Below, one piece after another: positions 1 through 9,766 of a stretch of 64,000 nt of DNA; position 1 is the stretch's first letter, and each line of letters begins with the position of its first letter. The position numbers and the translations under genes are program-made. This DNA comes from Hymenobacter metallilatus (GTDB lineage: Bacteria > Bacteroidota > Bacteroidia > Cytophagales > Hymenobacteraceae), in NCBI RefSeq assembly GCF_003944705.1, contig NZ_RWIS01000002.1:62001-126000 (forward strand), given 5' to 3'. The notes under the pieces are model-generated. The model made no database searches, had not been told where the DNA came from, and worked only from the letters and a program-made list of their open reading frames with translations.

Positions 1-34
1 GCGGGTAATAGGTGGCAAGTAAAACGTGCGTTGG

Positions 35-1990
35 CTACGCATCCGTTTTCAACAGCACGAGCTGGGCTTTATCGGCGGCACTCACTTTGCGCCGAAACTC
101 CAGATAGGCCGGATAGTCGGTGCGGGCAAACCGGGTCCGGGGCATCACCAGGCGGCGCACGTAGCGGATACTGCCATCGGGCAGGGTCAGCAGCTGGCTG
201 CTGTAGGTGCCAAATGGCGTGGTGAGCTGCACGGGCGCCGGCAGCTGCTCGGGGCGCAGGCTGGCCGGCAGGTGCAATACCACAGTATCCTGTTGGGTGA
301 AGGCGTGGTCCAGCCACAGGTCGGTTTGCCGTTCCCCCACGGTGGCCTGGGGCGGGGCCATGCGGCTGAGCAGGTTGGGCGTGATGAACACCCGCTTGCC
401 GCTGGGCGGGGCTAGGGCCGGCATGGTCAGCGCCAGATTCTCGGTGAGGCTGGGCACGGCCGCTTCCGGACCGGAATGCTTGAAGGCTACTTTGTTCAGG
501 GTGAAGTTGGGCAGGGCCAGCCGGTTGCTGATGCGCTTTTTCTGCTCGGCCAGTTCCAGGCCCGGCAGTCCGGATACGCCGTCGTACTCCAGGCCCGTTC
601 GGAGGGTGCGCAGCGTGGCGGTGGCGTCGCCGTTCACATCCAGAAACACGTTGGCCAGCCGCTCCCGGCGGTTTTCGGCGGCACCGTAGCGCGGCGTCGG
701 AATCAGCTTGCCGCCCTCGGGCAACAGCAGCAGGGCGTGGCGGTTGCCCGTGAATCCCCCCATGTACCCAAACGGGTTAGTCTGGCTGGTGCATTCCAGC
801 CACACGGTATCGGGCCGGGCGCTCTGGGCCAGGGGCACGCACAGCACCACGTGGTTGAACTGGGAGCTGGGAAAACTGGTAAGAACGTCCTGCTCATCGG
901 AGCCCGCCTTCACCAGCGCCGCGTGGGCCTTGATGCCGGCGGCCCCCAGCAGGGCCTTGCAGTAGTTGGTCAGCGCCTTACAGTCGCCGTAGCCGTTGGC
1001 CGCCACCGACGAGGCGGGGAAAGTCTGCCAGCCGCCCAGGCCCAGCTGCACGGATATATAGCGGGTGTTAGCCTGTAAAAAGTGGTACACCTTCCGGATT
1101 TTGGCCCGCTCGTCGGTTTCGCCCTGCACCAGCGCTGCAATACCAGCCTTAATGGCCGGGGGCAGCTCGTCGCGGCCGGCGTTCAGGTCATAGGTCCAGC
1201 GGCTGAGGTCGGCCCAGCTGCTGAGGTGGCCGGCGTGGCCCTGCACCTCAAACTCGGCCGGCGCCGTGAATACGGTCGGGGTCAGCTCGGCTACCGGGGG
1301 CGCGTCGGCTTCTTCTTCGCGGGCAGCCAGGTCGTGCACCTGCCACTCGTATACCTCCTGGCTGCCCTGGGTACGCTTGGCCTGGGCTGTGCCGGCGGGC
1401 AGGTGCTGCTCTTGGTAGCGTAGGGCCATACCGGCCGGCATGGTTACTTTAAAGGATGCCTGCTCCACGGCCAGCTGCTCCACCGGCTGGGGCCGCCAGG
1501 TAGAGTAGAACAGCGGGTTATCGGATACCACCTCGTACTCAAACTCCACCGTGTAGGGGTAGGTGGGCTGGCTGAGGTCGGCCACGCGGCCCCGGGCATC
1601 GGTAGCCAGGCTAAACCCATCCGAGAGGCTGATGTCGTGGATATCCTGGCTCCGCAGCTGCCGCAGCTGGCGGCCGGCGGCATCGTATACCGCCCCCCGA
1701 AAGTAGCTGATGGTGTTGAGGGAGCTGTAGTACACCAGCTCCGAGGCCCAGCGGGCCCCCACCTCATCCAGAATGGTAACGGCGCGGCGGGTGGTTTCCA
1801 CGGTGCGCCCCACCGATTTTACCAGTAGTGCTTCTTCCTGCCGCCGAATAACAGCGTGGGCGTTTTCGCGCAGGGGAGCGGGCAGGTCGGCTACGGCATA
1901 TTTAGGCGCCGGACCGTAGGCCCAGGCCGGGGCGGTGGGCAGCAGGAGGCAGCCGGTACCGGCCAGCAGCAATGAAAGGAACGTACGCAT
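35..1990 (-). CDS. DUF3857/transglutaminase-fold exported protein (catalytic residues present)
   Basis: 651 aa. An N-terminal signal peptide (hydrophobic residues about 5-24, ending near AWA) points to export. A DUF3857 region follows (about 55-215), then a transglutaminase-like core: Cys337 in GDCKAL and His380 in FNHVV, with the acidic member in VWLECTSQ (Glu rather than the more usual Asp). The C-terminal third is a DUF2569/DUF3858-like beta region. It is last in a three-gene minus-strand row, 6 bp downstream of its paralogue at 1997-4036, so the two are probably co-transcribed. Family proteins are common in Bacteroidota. Their substrates are not established; peptide or isopeptide chemistry in the periplasm is the usual guess. 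Unlike its two upstream paralogues it keeps Cys and His, so it is the only candidate active enzyme of the three. Confidence 0.85.
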   Translation of the reverse strand: MRTFLSLLLAGTGCLLLPTAPAWAYGPAPKYAVADLPAPLRENAHAVIRRQEEALLVKSVGRTVETTRRAVTILDEVGARWASELVYYSSLNTISYFRGAVYDAAGRQLRQLRSQDIHDISLSDGFSLATDARGRVADLSQPTYPYTVEFEYEVVSDNPLFYSTWRPQPVEQLAVEQASFKVTMPAGMALRYQEQHLPAGTAQAKRTQGSQEVYEWQVHDLAAREEEADAPPVAELTPTVFTAPAEFEVQGHAGHLSSWADLSRWTYDLNAGRDELPPAIKAGIAALVQGETDERAKIRKVYHFLQANTRYISVQLGLGGWQTFPASSVAANGYGDCKALTNYCKALLGAAGIKAHAALVKAGSDEQDVLTSFPSSQFNHVVLCVPLAQSARPDTVWLECTSQTNPFGYMGGFTGNRHALLLLPEGGKLIPTPRYGAAENRRERLANVFLDVNGDATATLRTLRTGLEYDGVSGLPGLELAEQKKRISNRLALPNFTLNKVAFKHSGPEAAVPSLTENLALTMPALAPPSGKRVFITPNLLSRMAPPQATVGERQTDLWLDHAFTQQDTVVLHLPASLRPEQLPAPVQLTTPFGTYSSQLLTLPDGSIRYVRRLVMPRTRFARTDYPAYLEFRRKVSAADKAQLVLLKTDA

Positions 1991-1996
1991 AGCCCG

Positions 1997-4036
1997 TTAG
2001 CCTTTTTTCTTGAGTACCAGCCGCTCGCTCTGCTTGGCCATCATGCGGGCAAAAAACTCCCGCAGGTAAGCATATTCCTCCGCCGAGTACACCGGCCGGG
2101 CCAGGCTCATGCGGCTCATAATCTGCACGGTACCCGCGCCGGGCTGCACAGCATACGTGAAGCGGCCGCCACCCTCGGGCAGCTCCATGGCCATGGCCTT
2201 GGGGGTTTCCTCCAGCTCATAGCCGGCGGGCAGGGTTACATTCACCAGCAGGGTTTCATCCAGGGAGGCCCCAAAGTCCACCGGAAAGCGCCGGTCCTCG
2301 TGCAGGAAGGGGTTCTTTTCGGTGCCAAAGTCGCGCAGAGGGCTCAGGTAGATGGTGCCCACCGGAGCTTCGCCCCCGGCCGAGGCAAACTCAAATTCCA
2401 GCGTAAGCGGGCGGTGCAGGGCCGTCTGCTCTTTGAAAGCATACTTCGGAATGTTCCAGCCCTCGTGGCCGGCGGCCATTTCCTCCACGTATTTCTTTTC
2501 ACCCAGCTTGCGCAGCTTTTCCCGCTGCGCCAGACCCAGGTAGCCGGCGTGCTCCTGGTGCACTTTGCCGCTCACGCCACCCTTCTCATCCACCGTCAGG
2601 TTAATCTGCTGGTAAGAAAGCAGGCGGTCGGCAGGCTTCAGCTCTATCCAGTGCGAGGCTCCTTCCTGGGGCAGCAGCAAGCGGCCAACCCCATTCAGGC
2701 AGCGTGGGGGCAGCATACCGCAGGGGGCCAGCTCTTCGGTGGCATCCACCAGCATCGATTTTCCGTCGGGCAGGGCCACGTGGGCCAGCACGTAGTTGAA
2801 GCGCGACACCAGCGGTACGTTGGTTTCCAGACGGCCGTGGTTGCGGGTGCTGAGCACTACGGGGTTAGCCTGCAGGCCCGCCTCGCGCAGCGCGGCAATC
2901 AGCAGCAGGTTCACATCGGCAGCGCTGCCGGTTTTCTGGTCGTAGGCGCGGCGCACCGAGCCCGAGGCGTACAGGCTGTTGCTGCCGTTGTGCTTCACGC
3001 TGCGGCGCACCAGGTCATGAATGGCAGCTACGCGGGCAGCCGGCTCGGTGTGCTGGGCCAGCAGGGCAGTCATCTGCTCTTTCAGGAAAGCCGGCCGGCT
3101 CAATTGCCCCCCGAAATTGTCACTGTTGAGTAGTTCCCGGTCAATTTTCTCCCAGGAATTGGCTACCGCCGTGTAGGGCTCATCAGGCCACTTTATCCCG
3201 GCCAGCTCAAAGTCAATTTTAGCTTCGTAGTCGGCCGTGGTGGTCATGTAAGGTTCGGCCCGCAGAGCCGGCACATTTTTCATGGCCCAGCGGTGGTTGG
3301 TTACCCGAGGCGTAACCACCTGCGCCCCGCCCGAGGAGCGGCGTCCGTATTCCATGCTCGACGACCAGGTGATGTTGTACTGGGTAACGCCTTCGTTGCG
3401 CTCCTGCACCTCCAGGGGCTCGTAGCCCTGCATCAGCATCTTGTAGTCGAAATACTCCGGAATGGCCGCCCGGTACTCGCTCCAGCGCACCGGAATATCC
3501 CGCTGAAACGTCCAGTCCTGGAAGTTGAAGGTGAACGGCGAGGTTACGACGTAGGTATATTCGACCACGGAGCCCACCCGCACGTTGGGCAGCGTAAATT
3601 TGCGGGTAGTAATGTTGGGGGTGGTTTCCTCCCGGAACATGGCGTCGGAGTTCAGCTTTTCCTTTACAACCTGCCCATTTACCAGATTATAGGTCATGCC
3701 TTTGAGGCTGGAAATCTTTTCCTCGCTGCCGGCTCTGTGGTAGAGGGGTACCTCCACGGTAGCATAGTCGTAGCCCGCTTTCTTGAGGATTTTGATACGG
3801 GTTACCCGCTCAAACACCACTTTAAAGTCGCCGTCGTTGTACTCGAAGCGGGAGCGGCCAAAATCGGCCAGCACTACGGCCGCGGCCGCGCTGTCGGCAG
3901 CAAAATTTTTGGGCGTCAGATCCGCCTCGTCAATCTTGCCGAATTTGATGGGGTCGGCCTGGGCCTGAGCCAGGGAAACGGACGCGCCGGTGCAAACGCC
4001 CGCCAGCAGCAGCCTACGCAGTAAAGGTGAAATCAT
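1997..4036 (-). CDS. DUF3857/transglutaminase-fold exported protein, apparent pseudoenzyme
   Basis: 679 aa, with a signal peptide (positively charged start MISPLLRR, hydrophobic to about residue 24, cleavage after AQA). DUF3857 covers about 60-230 and contains the family motif FNFQDWTFQRDIPVRWSEY. In the transglutaminase core the motif that carries the nucleophile reads GSAADVN: Ala372 stands where Cys is expected. The His motif reads FNYVLAHV, so Tyr replaces His, while the Asp in LVDAT is kept. It is therefore probably a non-catalytic binding or structural protein (inference). It lies 6 bp upstream of the paralogue that retains the catalytic residues, so it could partner with that protein. 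The paralogue at 4249-6288 is about equally long and shares the same substitutions. Confidence 0.85.
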   Translation of the reverse strand: MISPLLRRLLLAGVCTGASVSLAQAQADPIKFGKIDEADLTPKNFAADSAAAAVVLADFGRSRFEYNDGDFKVVFERVTRIKILKKAGYDYATVEVPLYHRAGSEEKISSLKGMTYNLVNGQVVKEKLNSDAMFREETTPNITTRKFTLPNVRVGSVVEYTYVVTSPFTFNFQDWTFQRDIPVRWSEYRAAIPEYFDYKMLMQGYEPLEVQERNEGVTQYNITWSSSMEYGRRSSGGAQVVTPRVTNHRWAMKNVPALRAEPYMTTTADYEAKIDFELAGIKWPDEPYTAVANSWEKIDRELLNSDNFGGQLSRPAFLKEQMTALLAQHTEPAARVAAIHDLVRRSVKHNGSNSLYASGSVRRAYDQKTGSAADVNLLLIAALREAGLQANPVVLSTRNHGRLETNVPLVSRFNYVLAHVALPDGKSMLVDATEELAPCGMLPPRCLNGVGRLLLPQEGASHWIELKPADRLLSYQQINLTVDEKGGVSGKVHQEHAGYLGLAQREKLRKLGEKKYVEEMAAGHEGWNIPKYAFKEQTALHRPLTLEFEFASAGGEAPVGTIYLSPLRDFGTEKNPFLHEDRRFPVDFGASLDETLLVNVTLPAGYELEETPKAMAMELPEGGGRFTYAVQPGAGTVQIMSRMSLARPVYSAEEYAYLREFFARMMAKQSERLVLKKKG

Positions 4037-4248
4037 GAGGAGAAATAATGAGTCAGGAATGAAAATGCTGGGTCGAACATTCCCTTCTTCTGTGGCAGAA
4101 GAGAAGGCAATAGTGCACTACAATAGCCGTGGATAGAAGCGGACAGAGAATCGGAACCGAAATATCCTATTTGTTTGGAAGATGAACAATAGGTGAAGAC
4201 GAGTTTTCCAACTTCCCGGGCGGCAGGTGAGCTGCCTGTGCCGGCGGC

Positions 4249-6288
4249 TTATTGCTGCTGCAACACAATGGGCTCCGCAAATTTGGCTACGGCTTTGGCG
4301 TACAGCTCCCGAATGGCCGAGTATTCGGCGGCAGAGTAGTGCGTTTTGAGCAGGTGCAGCCGGCCCACCAGGGCCAGGGTGTGGGCGGTGGGCTGAGAGA
4401 TGCTGAACAGAAACCGGCCCCCGCCATCGGGCAGCACCAGCTGCATATCGGTGGGTAGCTCCGCCACTTTGTAGCCGGCTGGCAGGGTCAGGTCGGTTAC
4501 GCACTCCACCCGCTGTACCGTGGCGAAATCGACCGGGTAGGAGCGCTCCGCGTGTCGGAATGGATTGGCGGCCATCAGCAGGTGCTGCAACGGCCGCAGA
4601 TACAGGGTGGTGGCCTCGGCCTCGGCCCCGGGCAGCGTAGCCGTCAGCTCCAGCATCACTGGGTGAGCTACATCGGGAGCACTCATTTCGGCTTTGCTGA
4701 TGTGCCAGTCGGGGTGCTCTTTTTGCCATTGCTGGCGCAATTCCGGCAAGGGCCGCCGGTGTTCAGAGGCGGCGTAGCCGGCATACTCCTGGCGGATGGT
4801 ACCCCGCAGCTCCCCCTGAGTTGAGGCCGTGAGCTGAGCCCGGATATAGAGCAGGTGCGAGGCCGTGTTCATGAGGTTTACCCAGCGCCCAGCCGGGCCC
4901 AGCAGGCGGCCCTGGGCATTCAGGCAATGCTCGGGCAATAGTGTGGGAGGCAGGCTGGCATCGGTGGCATCCAGCAGCAACTCCTGGTTGTCGGGCAGGG
5001 CCACGTAGGCTACTACGTAGTTGAACTGGCTGACTAAGGGCAGTTCCGTTTGTATCTGGCCGTGCTGGCGGGTGCTCAGCAGCAGCGGCTGTGCCTCCAG
5101 GCCGGCTGCCCGCAAAGCGGCAATCAGCAGCAGGTTTACTTCGGCGGCATTGCCCTGGCGCTGCTCCACGATGCGCCGGGCCGTGTTGCCGGGGCGGACC
5201 AGGTAGGCGGGGGTACTGGTGTAGGCTACCTGCTGCAACACCAGCTGGCGCACGGCCTGGGCCCGCTCGGTAAGGGCCGGCAAGCTGCGCAGGGCCGCCG
5301 CGTTGGTGCTGAGGGAGGTAGTAGCCTTCAGATACTGCCCAAACTTTTCGTCCTCCAGTAGCTGCTTTTCAATTTCGGCCCAACTCCCCACCACAAACTG
5401 CGGGTCATGCTGCGGGTCGAACTGAATACGCTCCAGCTCGAAATCAACCCGGCTCAGGTAGTCGCGCCGGGTCGTTATAAAGGGCTCGGCCCGAAACGCC
5501 GGCAGCTCCTTGATAGCCCAGCGCCGGGTTATGGCCATAGTGGTGATGTTGTAGTAGTTATCCTGCGTTACGGCCGTCATGCCATAGCCTGTTGGCCTGG
5601 GCTCCCGGTACGTGGTGGAATAGGCTTTGGTGCCGGTTTCGTTGATGGTGAAAGGCCAGTAGGTGCGGCTCAGCTCCTTGTAGCGGTAAAAAGACGGAAT
5701 AATGGTGCGGTACTCGCTCCAGCGCACCGGAATATCCTGCTGAAACTGCCAGTCCTGGAGGTTGAACAGGAACGGCGACCGGACCACGTAGGTAAATTCC
5801 AGAATCGAGCCTTCCCGCACGTTGGGCAGCGTAAAGGCGTACTCATCCAGGCGCTCATCTACTTTGCGGCTGAAAACAGCCTCCGTGCGCAGGGGCTCCT
5901 TGCTGAGCGTGGCACCGGTTAGGTTGTACGTGAAGCCTTTCAGCAGCTGAATCTCCTCCCGCCGACCTTCTTTGGGGTCGTGGTAGAGCAGTACCCGCAC
6001 GGTGGCATGCTCGTAGCCGGCCGGGCGCCGGATCAGTAGCCGGGCCGTGCGCTCGAACCGTAGCTCAAACCCCTCGCTCTTGCCCTGAATAGTAGACTGG
6101 CCAAAGTCGCAGAGCACCTCGGCCGCAGCCGAGTCGGGGGTGGGGCTGGCCAGCAGCGCGGCGGCCTCCCGGGCCTCCAGCTTGCCAAATTTGATGGGAG
6201 CCTCCTGGGCCAGTACCTGGTTACAGAGCCCGTTCAGGCTACTTAGCAGGAGCAGCATAGCAGCTGTCCGGAAGTAAGATGACGACAC
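4249..6288 (-). CDS. DUF3857/transglutaminase-fold exported protein, apparent pseudoenzyme
   Basis: 679 aa from a GTG start at 6288; an ATG at 6258 is possible but would remove the charged N-region of the signal peptide (cleavage near VLAQ). The architecture matches the 1997-4036 gene: DUF3857 then transglutaminase-like core. The nucleophile motif reads GNAAEVN (Ala381 for Cys) and the His motif reads FNYVVAYV (Tyr for His), with the Asp in LLDAT retained. Shared stretches such as NLLLIAALRAAGL show that it is a tandem duplicate. It is 212 bp upstream of its neighbour, so it may have its own transcript. It ends in a Gln-rich tail (VLQQQ). The function is unknown; a catalytically dead scaffold is my inference. 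Confidence 0.83.
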   Translation of the reverse strand: MSSSYFRTAAMLLLLSSLNGLCNQVLAQEAPIKFGKLEAREAAALLASPTPDSAAAEVLCDFGQSTIQGKSEGFELRFERTARLLIRRPAGYEHATVRVLLYHDPKEGRREEIQLLKGFTYNLTGATLSKEPLRTEAVFSRKVDERLDEYAFTLPNVREGSILEFTYVVRSPFLFNLQDWQFQQDIPVRWSEYRTIIPSFYRYKELSRTYWPFTINETGTKAYSTTYREPRPTGYGMTAVTQDNYYNITTMAITRRWAIKELPAFRAEPFITTRRDYLSRVDFELERIQFDPQHDPQFVVGSWAEIEKQLLEDEKFGQYLKATTSLSTNAAALRSLPALTERAQAVRQLVLQQVAYTSTPAYLVRPGNTARRIVEQRQGNAAEVNLLLIAALRAAGLEAQPLLLSTRQHGQIQTELPLVSQFNYVVAYVALPDNQELLLDATDASLPPTLLPEHCLNAQGRLLGPAGRWVNLMNTASHLLYIRAQLTASTQGELRGTIRQEYAGYAASEHRRPLPELRQQWQKEHPDWHISKAEMSAPDVAHPVMLELTATLPGAEAEATTLYLRPLQHLLMAANPFRHAERSYPVDFATVQRVECVTDLTLPAGYKVAELPTDMQLVLPDGGGRFLFSISQPTAHTLALVGRLHLLKTHYSAAEYSAIRELYAKAVAKFAEPIVLQQQ

Positions 6289-6377
6289 AAGAATAGCGTG
6301 GTAACAGGCAGCCGCCTAATGAATAACCACGAAGGTAACACTCCTGCCCCGGATAACCAGCCCGCCGGGCCGGGTAC

Positions 6378-7586
6378 TTACGCCGTCTGGCGTTTTTGCC
6401 ACACCAGCAGGTAAACCAACCCGGCCAACACGCTCAGGGCGCTCAGCCCATGCACAAACGGCAGGTGGGCGGGCTCATTGGCAAACACCCACCCGGCCAG
6501 CAGGGCGCCCAGGCCAATGCCGACCTCCAGGGCAATGTACATGGTAGCTACGGCCCGGCCCCGCCGCTCGGGGTGGCTCAGGTCCACCGTCCAGGCATAG
6601 AGGGTAGGGGAGTTGAGGCCGGTACCCAGGCCAAACAGCACGGCCCCCGTCAGGAATACCGGCCCCGAATGAGCCAGGGCCAGCACCACCAGTGCCACCA
6701 CAATGATGATGGAAGAACCTATAAGCACCGGTAGCCGGCCGTACCGGTCGGAGGTGCGGCCGGCTACCAGGCGGACCACCAGCGAGGCGCCGGTGTAACA
6801 GGTGTAAAACAGGCCTTTATCTTCTCCAATGAGGCCTAGTACCCGGCTCTGGTCGGGAATTACCGTCAGAACGGCGCCGAATGGAAACAGGCACAGCAGT
6901 GTTGCCACGGCTGGGGCCAGCACCCGGGGCTCGAACACTTCGTCCCAGCTCTCAATGCGCAGCAGCCGCCAGCTAAAGCGCTGCCGCTGGGCCGGGGGCA
7001 GCGTTTCCGTCATGGTGCCTTGCACGGCCAGGCTTAGCAGGGCCAGCCCCGAGGAGCAGTAAAACATGGTATCCAGGGAAAACCGCTCGGCCAGCCAGGA
7101 GCCCAGCATGGGGCCGGCTGCCATGCCCACCGAGCCCGCCACGCCCAGCAGCCCCATGGCCTGCCCCCGGCGCTCCAGCGGAATGATATCGGCAATGAAG
7201 GCGGCCGTGCCGGTGGGTTTGAAGCCGGTGCTGAACCCGTGCAGCAGCCGCAGCCCCAGAAACGCCGCTACTGTGGCCGTGAACGGGTAAAAGAACCCGC
7301 AAACAAAGCAGACCAGTGAGCCAAACACCATGACCGGAATGCGCCCCACGGTATCGGCCAGCTTGCCGCTAAACGGGCGCGACAGACCCGCCGTGAGGGT
7401 GAATAGCGCAATAATGAACCCTTTATAGTCGGCGCCGCCCAGGCGGGTGAGGTAGTCGGGTAGCTCCGGCAGCAACATGTTGAAGCTCATAAAAAACAAG
7501 AGCGACGACAAGCACATCAGCCAGAACCCGAAGGTGTACACGTGGCGGGCCGGGGCAGCAGTGGAAGGCGGAACAGTAGCGGGCAT
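6378..7586 (-). CDS. MFS transporter, drug/sugar-type
   Basis: 402 aa with about 12 hydrophobic segments, so an inner-membrane major facilitator. Typical MFS signatures are visible: the loop 2-3 motif GKLADTVGRIPVM and its second-half counterpart AGRTSDRYGRLPVL, plus a GFSTGFKPTGTAAFIADI segment in TM5. The start was placed at the ATG at 7586 because the upstream in-frame extension is not hydrophobic, and because a perfect TAnnTTTG element ends 8 nt before this ATG. The substrate cannot be read from sequence. It stands alone, 89 bp downstream of the divergent-looking end of the DUF3857 group on the same strand. Confidence 0.85.
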   Translation of the reverse strand: MPATVPPSTAAPARHVYTFGFWLMCLSSLLFFMSFNMLLPELPDYLTRLGGADYKGFIIALFTLTAGLSRPFSGKLADTVGRIPVMVFGSLVCFVCGFFYPFTATVAAFLGLRLLHGFSTGFKPTGTAAFIADIIPLERRGQAMGLLGVAGSVGMAAGPMLGSWLAERFSLDTMFYCSSGLALLSLAVQGTMTETLPPAQRQRFSWRLLRIESWDEVFEPRVLAPAVATLLCLFPFGAVLTVIPDQSRVLGLIGEDKGLFYTCYTGASLVVRLVAGRTSDRYGRLPVLIGSSIIIVVALVVLALAHSGPVFLTGAVLFGLGTGLNSPTLYAWTVDLSHPERRGRAVATMYIALEVGIGLGALLAGWVFANEPAHLPFVHGLSALSVLAGLVYLLVWQKRQTA

Positions 7587-7970
7587 TGTGAAGGCAAAGA
7601 TACGGGGGCCAGTGGTGTCACGCCTTCTTTTCCCGTGATATCCTTGCCTTTGAGCCAGGCCCCAGCGGCGCTGGTACCCTTTAAGCCCGATAGGCAACTG
7701 TCTGGGAGTATTCCGGACAATCCAAGGCCTGTCCTGTTCGGATAATCATGTAGAGCAGTCTGGCAGCAGAACCTAGTTGCTACGCCGCAACTGGATATAC
7801 CAAGTCCAGGGTTGGGTATTCCCACCTTATTATGTGATTGATAATAGTATTTATCTGCTGTTTATTTGGATTTATAAAAACAATGGTTGACTGTTCGCGC
7901 GTACCGGGCTGACAGAAATGGCGCGTGTGAGTCAGCCTGAACAGTTTTCCCTAACCCTCTATTTCCTGCT
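7587..7970. other. Intergenic region between divergent MFS and T9SS genes
   Basis: 384 bp without a convincing gene. The MFS-proximal end holds a -7-type element at 7595-7602 on the minus strand. The rest is mixed, with an AT-rich stretch at about 7835-7890 that would suit a promoter for the plus-strand gene at 7971, but no exact TTG/TAnnTTTG pair was found there. Weak partial inverted repeats around 7710-7745 were not convincing. Confidence 0.5.
7595..7602 (-). promoter_or_regulatory. -7 element TATCTTTG of the MFS gene
   Basis: Read on the minus strand this is TATCTTTG, an exact match to the Bacteroidota -7 consensus TAnnTTTG. It ends 8 nt before the MFS ATG, implying a very short or absent 5' leader. 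No TTG at the expected -33 distance (17-23 nt spacer) is present. Confidence 0.5.
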
Positions 7971-9623
7971 ATGAAAACACTTCTGCTCTGGGCAGCCTGC
8001 TGCCTATGCTTGTGGCGCACGGCCACTGCGCAAGCCTCCTGGCAATGGGCCAAAGCTGCCCCCAACTTCACCGTGAATGATGCAGTAACCGATGCCGCCG
8101 GCGAGGCGCTGGTTACCGGTTCCTTCAGCGTGCCGGTGTCATTTTCGTCTCCTTACTTCACCGGCACGCTTACCCCAGTAGGCCTCTCTGATATTATTCT
8201 GGTACGCTACGATGCCAATGGCAACGTGAAATGGGCGCGGCAGGTGGGCGGTAGCGGAGCTACGGCAGAAGGCATTAGCCTGGCCCTCGACGGGGCTGGT
8301 AATGGCTACCTGGCCGGCTCCTACGCCGATGCAGCCCTCACTGTGAATACTGGCGGCGTGCCCGTAGCGTACGTGGGCGGCAGTCTGGGCACGGGCCGTA
8401 CCTGCGTGCTGAAATTTGCAGCGGCCACCGGCACCGTGAGCTGGGGCCGCGGAGCCGGGGGCGGCACCACTAACAGCCGCAGCTGTACGCCGGCCGGCGT
8501 GGCCGTAACCAGCGCGGGCACCTGCTTCCTTACGGGCACATATGGCTCCTACGCGCAGTTTGGCAGCCTGAGCATTGGTACCACCCTGAAACAGGCGGCT
8601 TTCGTAGCGGCGTATTCCGGCAGTGGCTCGGTATTATGGGCTCAAAGCACTCAGCCTACTGGCGGGGCCTTCTACCAAACGCAGTCGAGGGGCGGCGGTG
8701 TGGCCACCGATGCCAGCGGCAACTGCTACGTTACGGGTAGCTACGCCTACTCGGGGCTGCAGCTGGGCACCTTGCAACTAGGCGCGGCCAATGCCAGTCT
8801 GTCGTTCGTGGCCCGGCTCAACCCAACTACCGGGGCGGCAGTATGGCTGCGGGGTACCACGGCCAACAATACCACCGATGTTGCCAGCGGCCACAGCGTG
8901 GCCGTGGTGGGCAACAGCTGCTACGTAACGGGCGGCTTTTCGGGAACTATTGCCTTCGGAGGAACCTACACGCTGCTGGCACCCACCGCCCGCGGCTACG
9001 TGGCCAGCTATACCGCAGCCAGCGGCAGCACCAGTTGGGTGCGACCCTTGTTGGATGCTCTGGGAACGGTGCGGGTTGCCGCTTCTGGCACCAGCGTAGT
9101 GGCGGCCGGTGCTATAGCCGCTTCCGGCACGCTGGGCGCGCAAAGCAAGCTGTGGTTTTATGAGCCCTCGGGTGTAAGTCAGGGCAGCCTGGGCGTAGTA
9201 AGCGGCAGCCCCGAAGCCAGCAGTAAAATCAGTGGGCTGGGCTATGCTGGCTCAGTGTTGCATGTGGGCGGGCCCATCAACGGATTCTGCATTTTTGGGG
9301 GTAATACGGTAAGCGCGCCCCCAACCGGGCCGGCCGGCTACTTTGTGGCCCGCTTGAACACTGCCGCTGCCCGTGGTGCGGCGGCCTCCCCGGCGGCTAT
9401 GGCCACCATCTATCCCAACCCCGCCACCGATGCCCTCCGGATACTGTTGCCGGGCACCGCCCACAGTGCTGCCCTCTATAACCAGCAGGGCCATTTGGTC
9501 CGGCAGCTGAAGGTTTCGCAGGCGGCGGCAATACTGGTGCAGGGGCTGCGCCCGGGCCGATACTGGCTCCGGTGGCAGGGGGCCGATGGCGCCGGCAGCC
9601 AGCAACTACTGGTACAGCCTTAG
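7971..9623 (+). CDS. T9SS-sorted secreted protein with SBBP-like beta-propeller repeats
   Basis: 550 aa. The signal peptide (MKTLLLWAACCLCLWRTATA) is followed by about seven degenerate repeats of roughly 55-60 residues. Each contains phrases such as CYVTGSYA, FVARLNPTTGAAVW or ILVRYDANGNVKWARQVGG, characteristic of SBBP/beta-propeller-like repeats in Bacteroidota. The last about 75 residues form a type A T9SS sorting domain, beginning IYPNPATDALRI and ending in a beta-rich LVQP. The protein is thus probably exported by Sec and then carried across the outer membrane by the type IX system. No catalytic domain is evident. A strong GC-rich hairpin follows the stop codon. Confidence 0.82.
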   Translation: MKTLLLWAACCLCLWRTATAQASWQWAKAAPNFTVNDAVTDAAGEALVTGSFSVPVSFSSPYFTGTLTPVGLSDIILVRYDANGNVKWARQVGGSGATAEGISLALDGAGNGYLAGSYADAALTVNTGGVPVAYVGGSLGTGRTCVLKFAAATGTVSWGRGAGGGTTNSRSCTPAGVAVTSAGTCFLTGTYGSYAQFGSLSIGTTLKQAAFVAAYSGSGSVLWAQSTQPTGGAFYQTQSRGGGVATDASGNCYVTGSYAYSGLQLGTLQLGAANASLSFVARLNPTTGAAVWLRGTTANNTTDVASGHSVAVVGNSCYVTGGFSGTIAFGGTYTLLAPTARGYVASYTAASGSTSWVRPLLDALGTVRVAASGTSVVAAGAIAASGTLGAQSKLWFYEPSGVSQGSLGVVSGSPEASSKISGLGYAGSVLHVGGPINGFCIFGGNTVSAPPTGPAGYFVARLNTAAARGAAASPAAMATIYPNPATDALRILLPGTAHSAALYNQQGHLVRQLKVSQAAAILVQGLRPGRYWLRWQGADGAGSQQLLVQP

Positions 9624-9648
9624 CCTCACTTCAGCCGATGAGTAGGCC

Positions 9649-9677
9649 CGCCCGGTGTTTGCCGTAAACGCCGGGCG
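9649..9677 (+). terminator. GC-rich hairpin after T9SS gene
   Basis: A 12-bp stem (9649-9660 with 9666-9677, one G-T pair) and a 5-nt loop lie 26 bp after the stop of the T9SS gene. There is no T-run, so it may be an RNA-stabilising or weak termination structure. Confidence 0.5.
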
Positions 9678-9766
9678 GTGCGTTGTGGTAGGTAGGTAAC
9701 GGCGGTTTGGGCAGGCTGTATTTGCCAGCTCGCTGGGGCAAGCTTGCGTAAAGGCCAAAATTCTAT

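Noticed and set aside
4118..4729. 203-codon minus-strand frame overlapping the end of the third DUF3857 gene
   Set aside because: It is a different frame of the same coding region, His/Gly/Ala-rich, without homology features.
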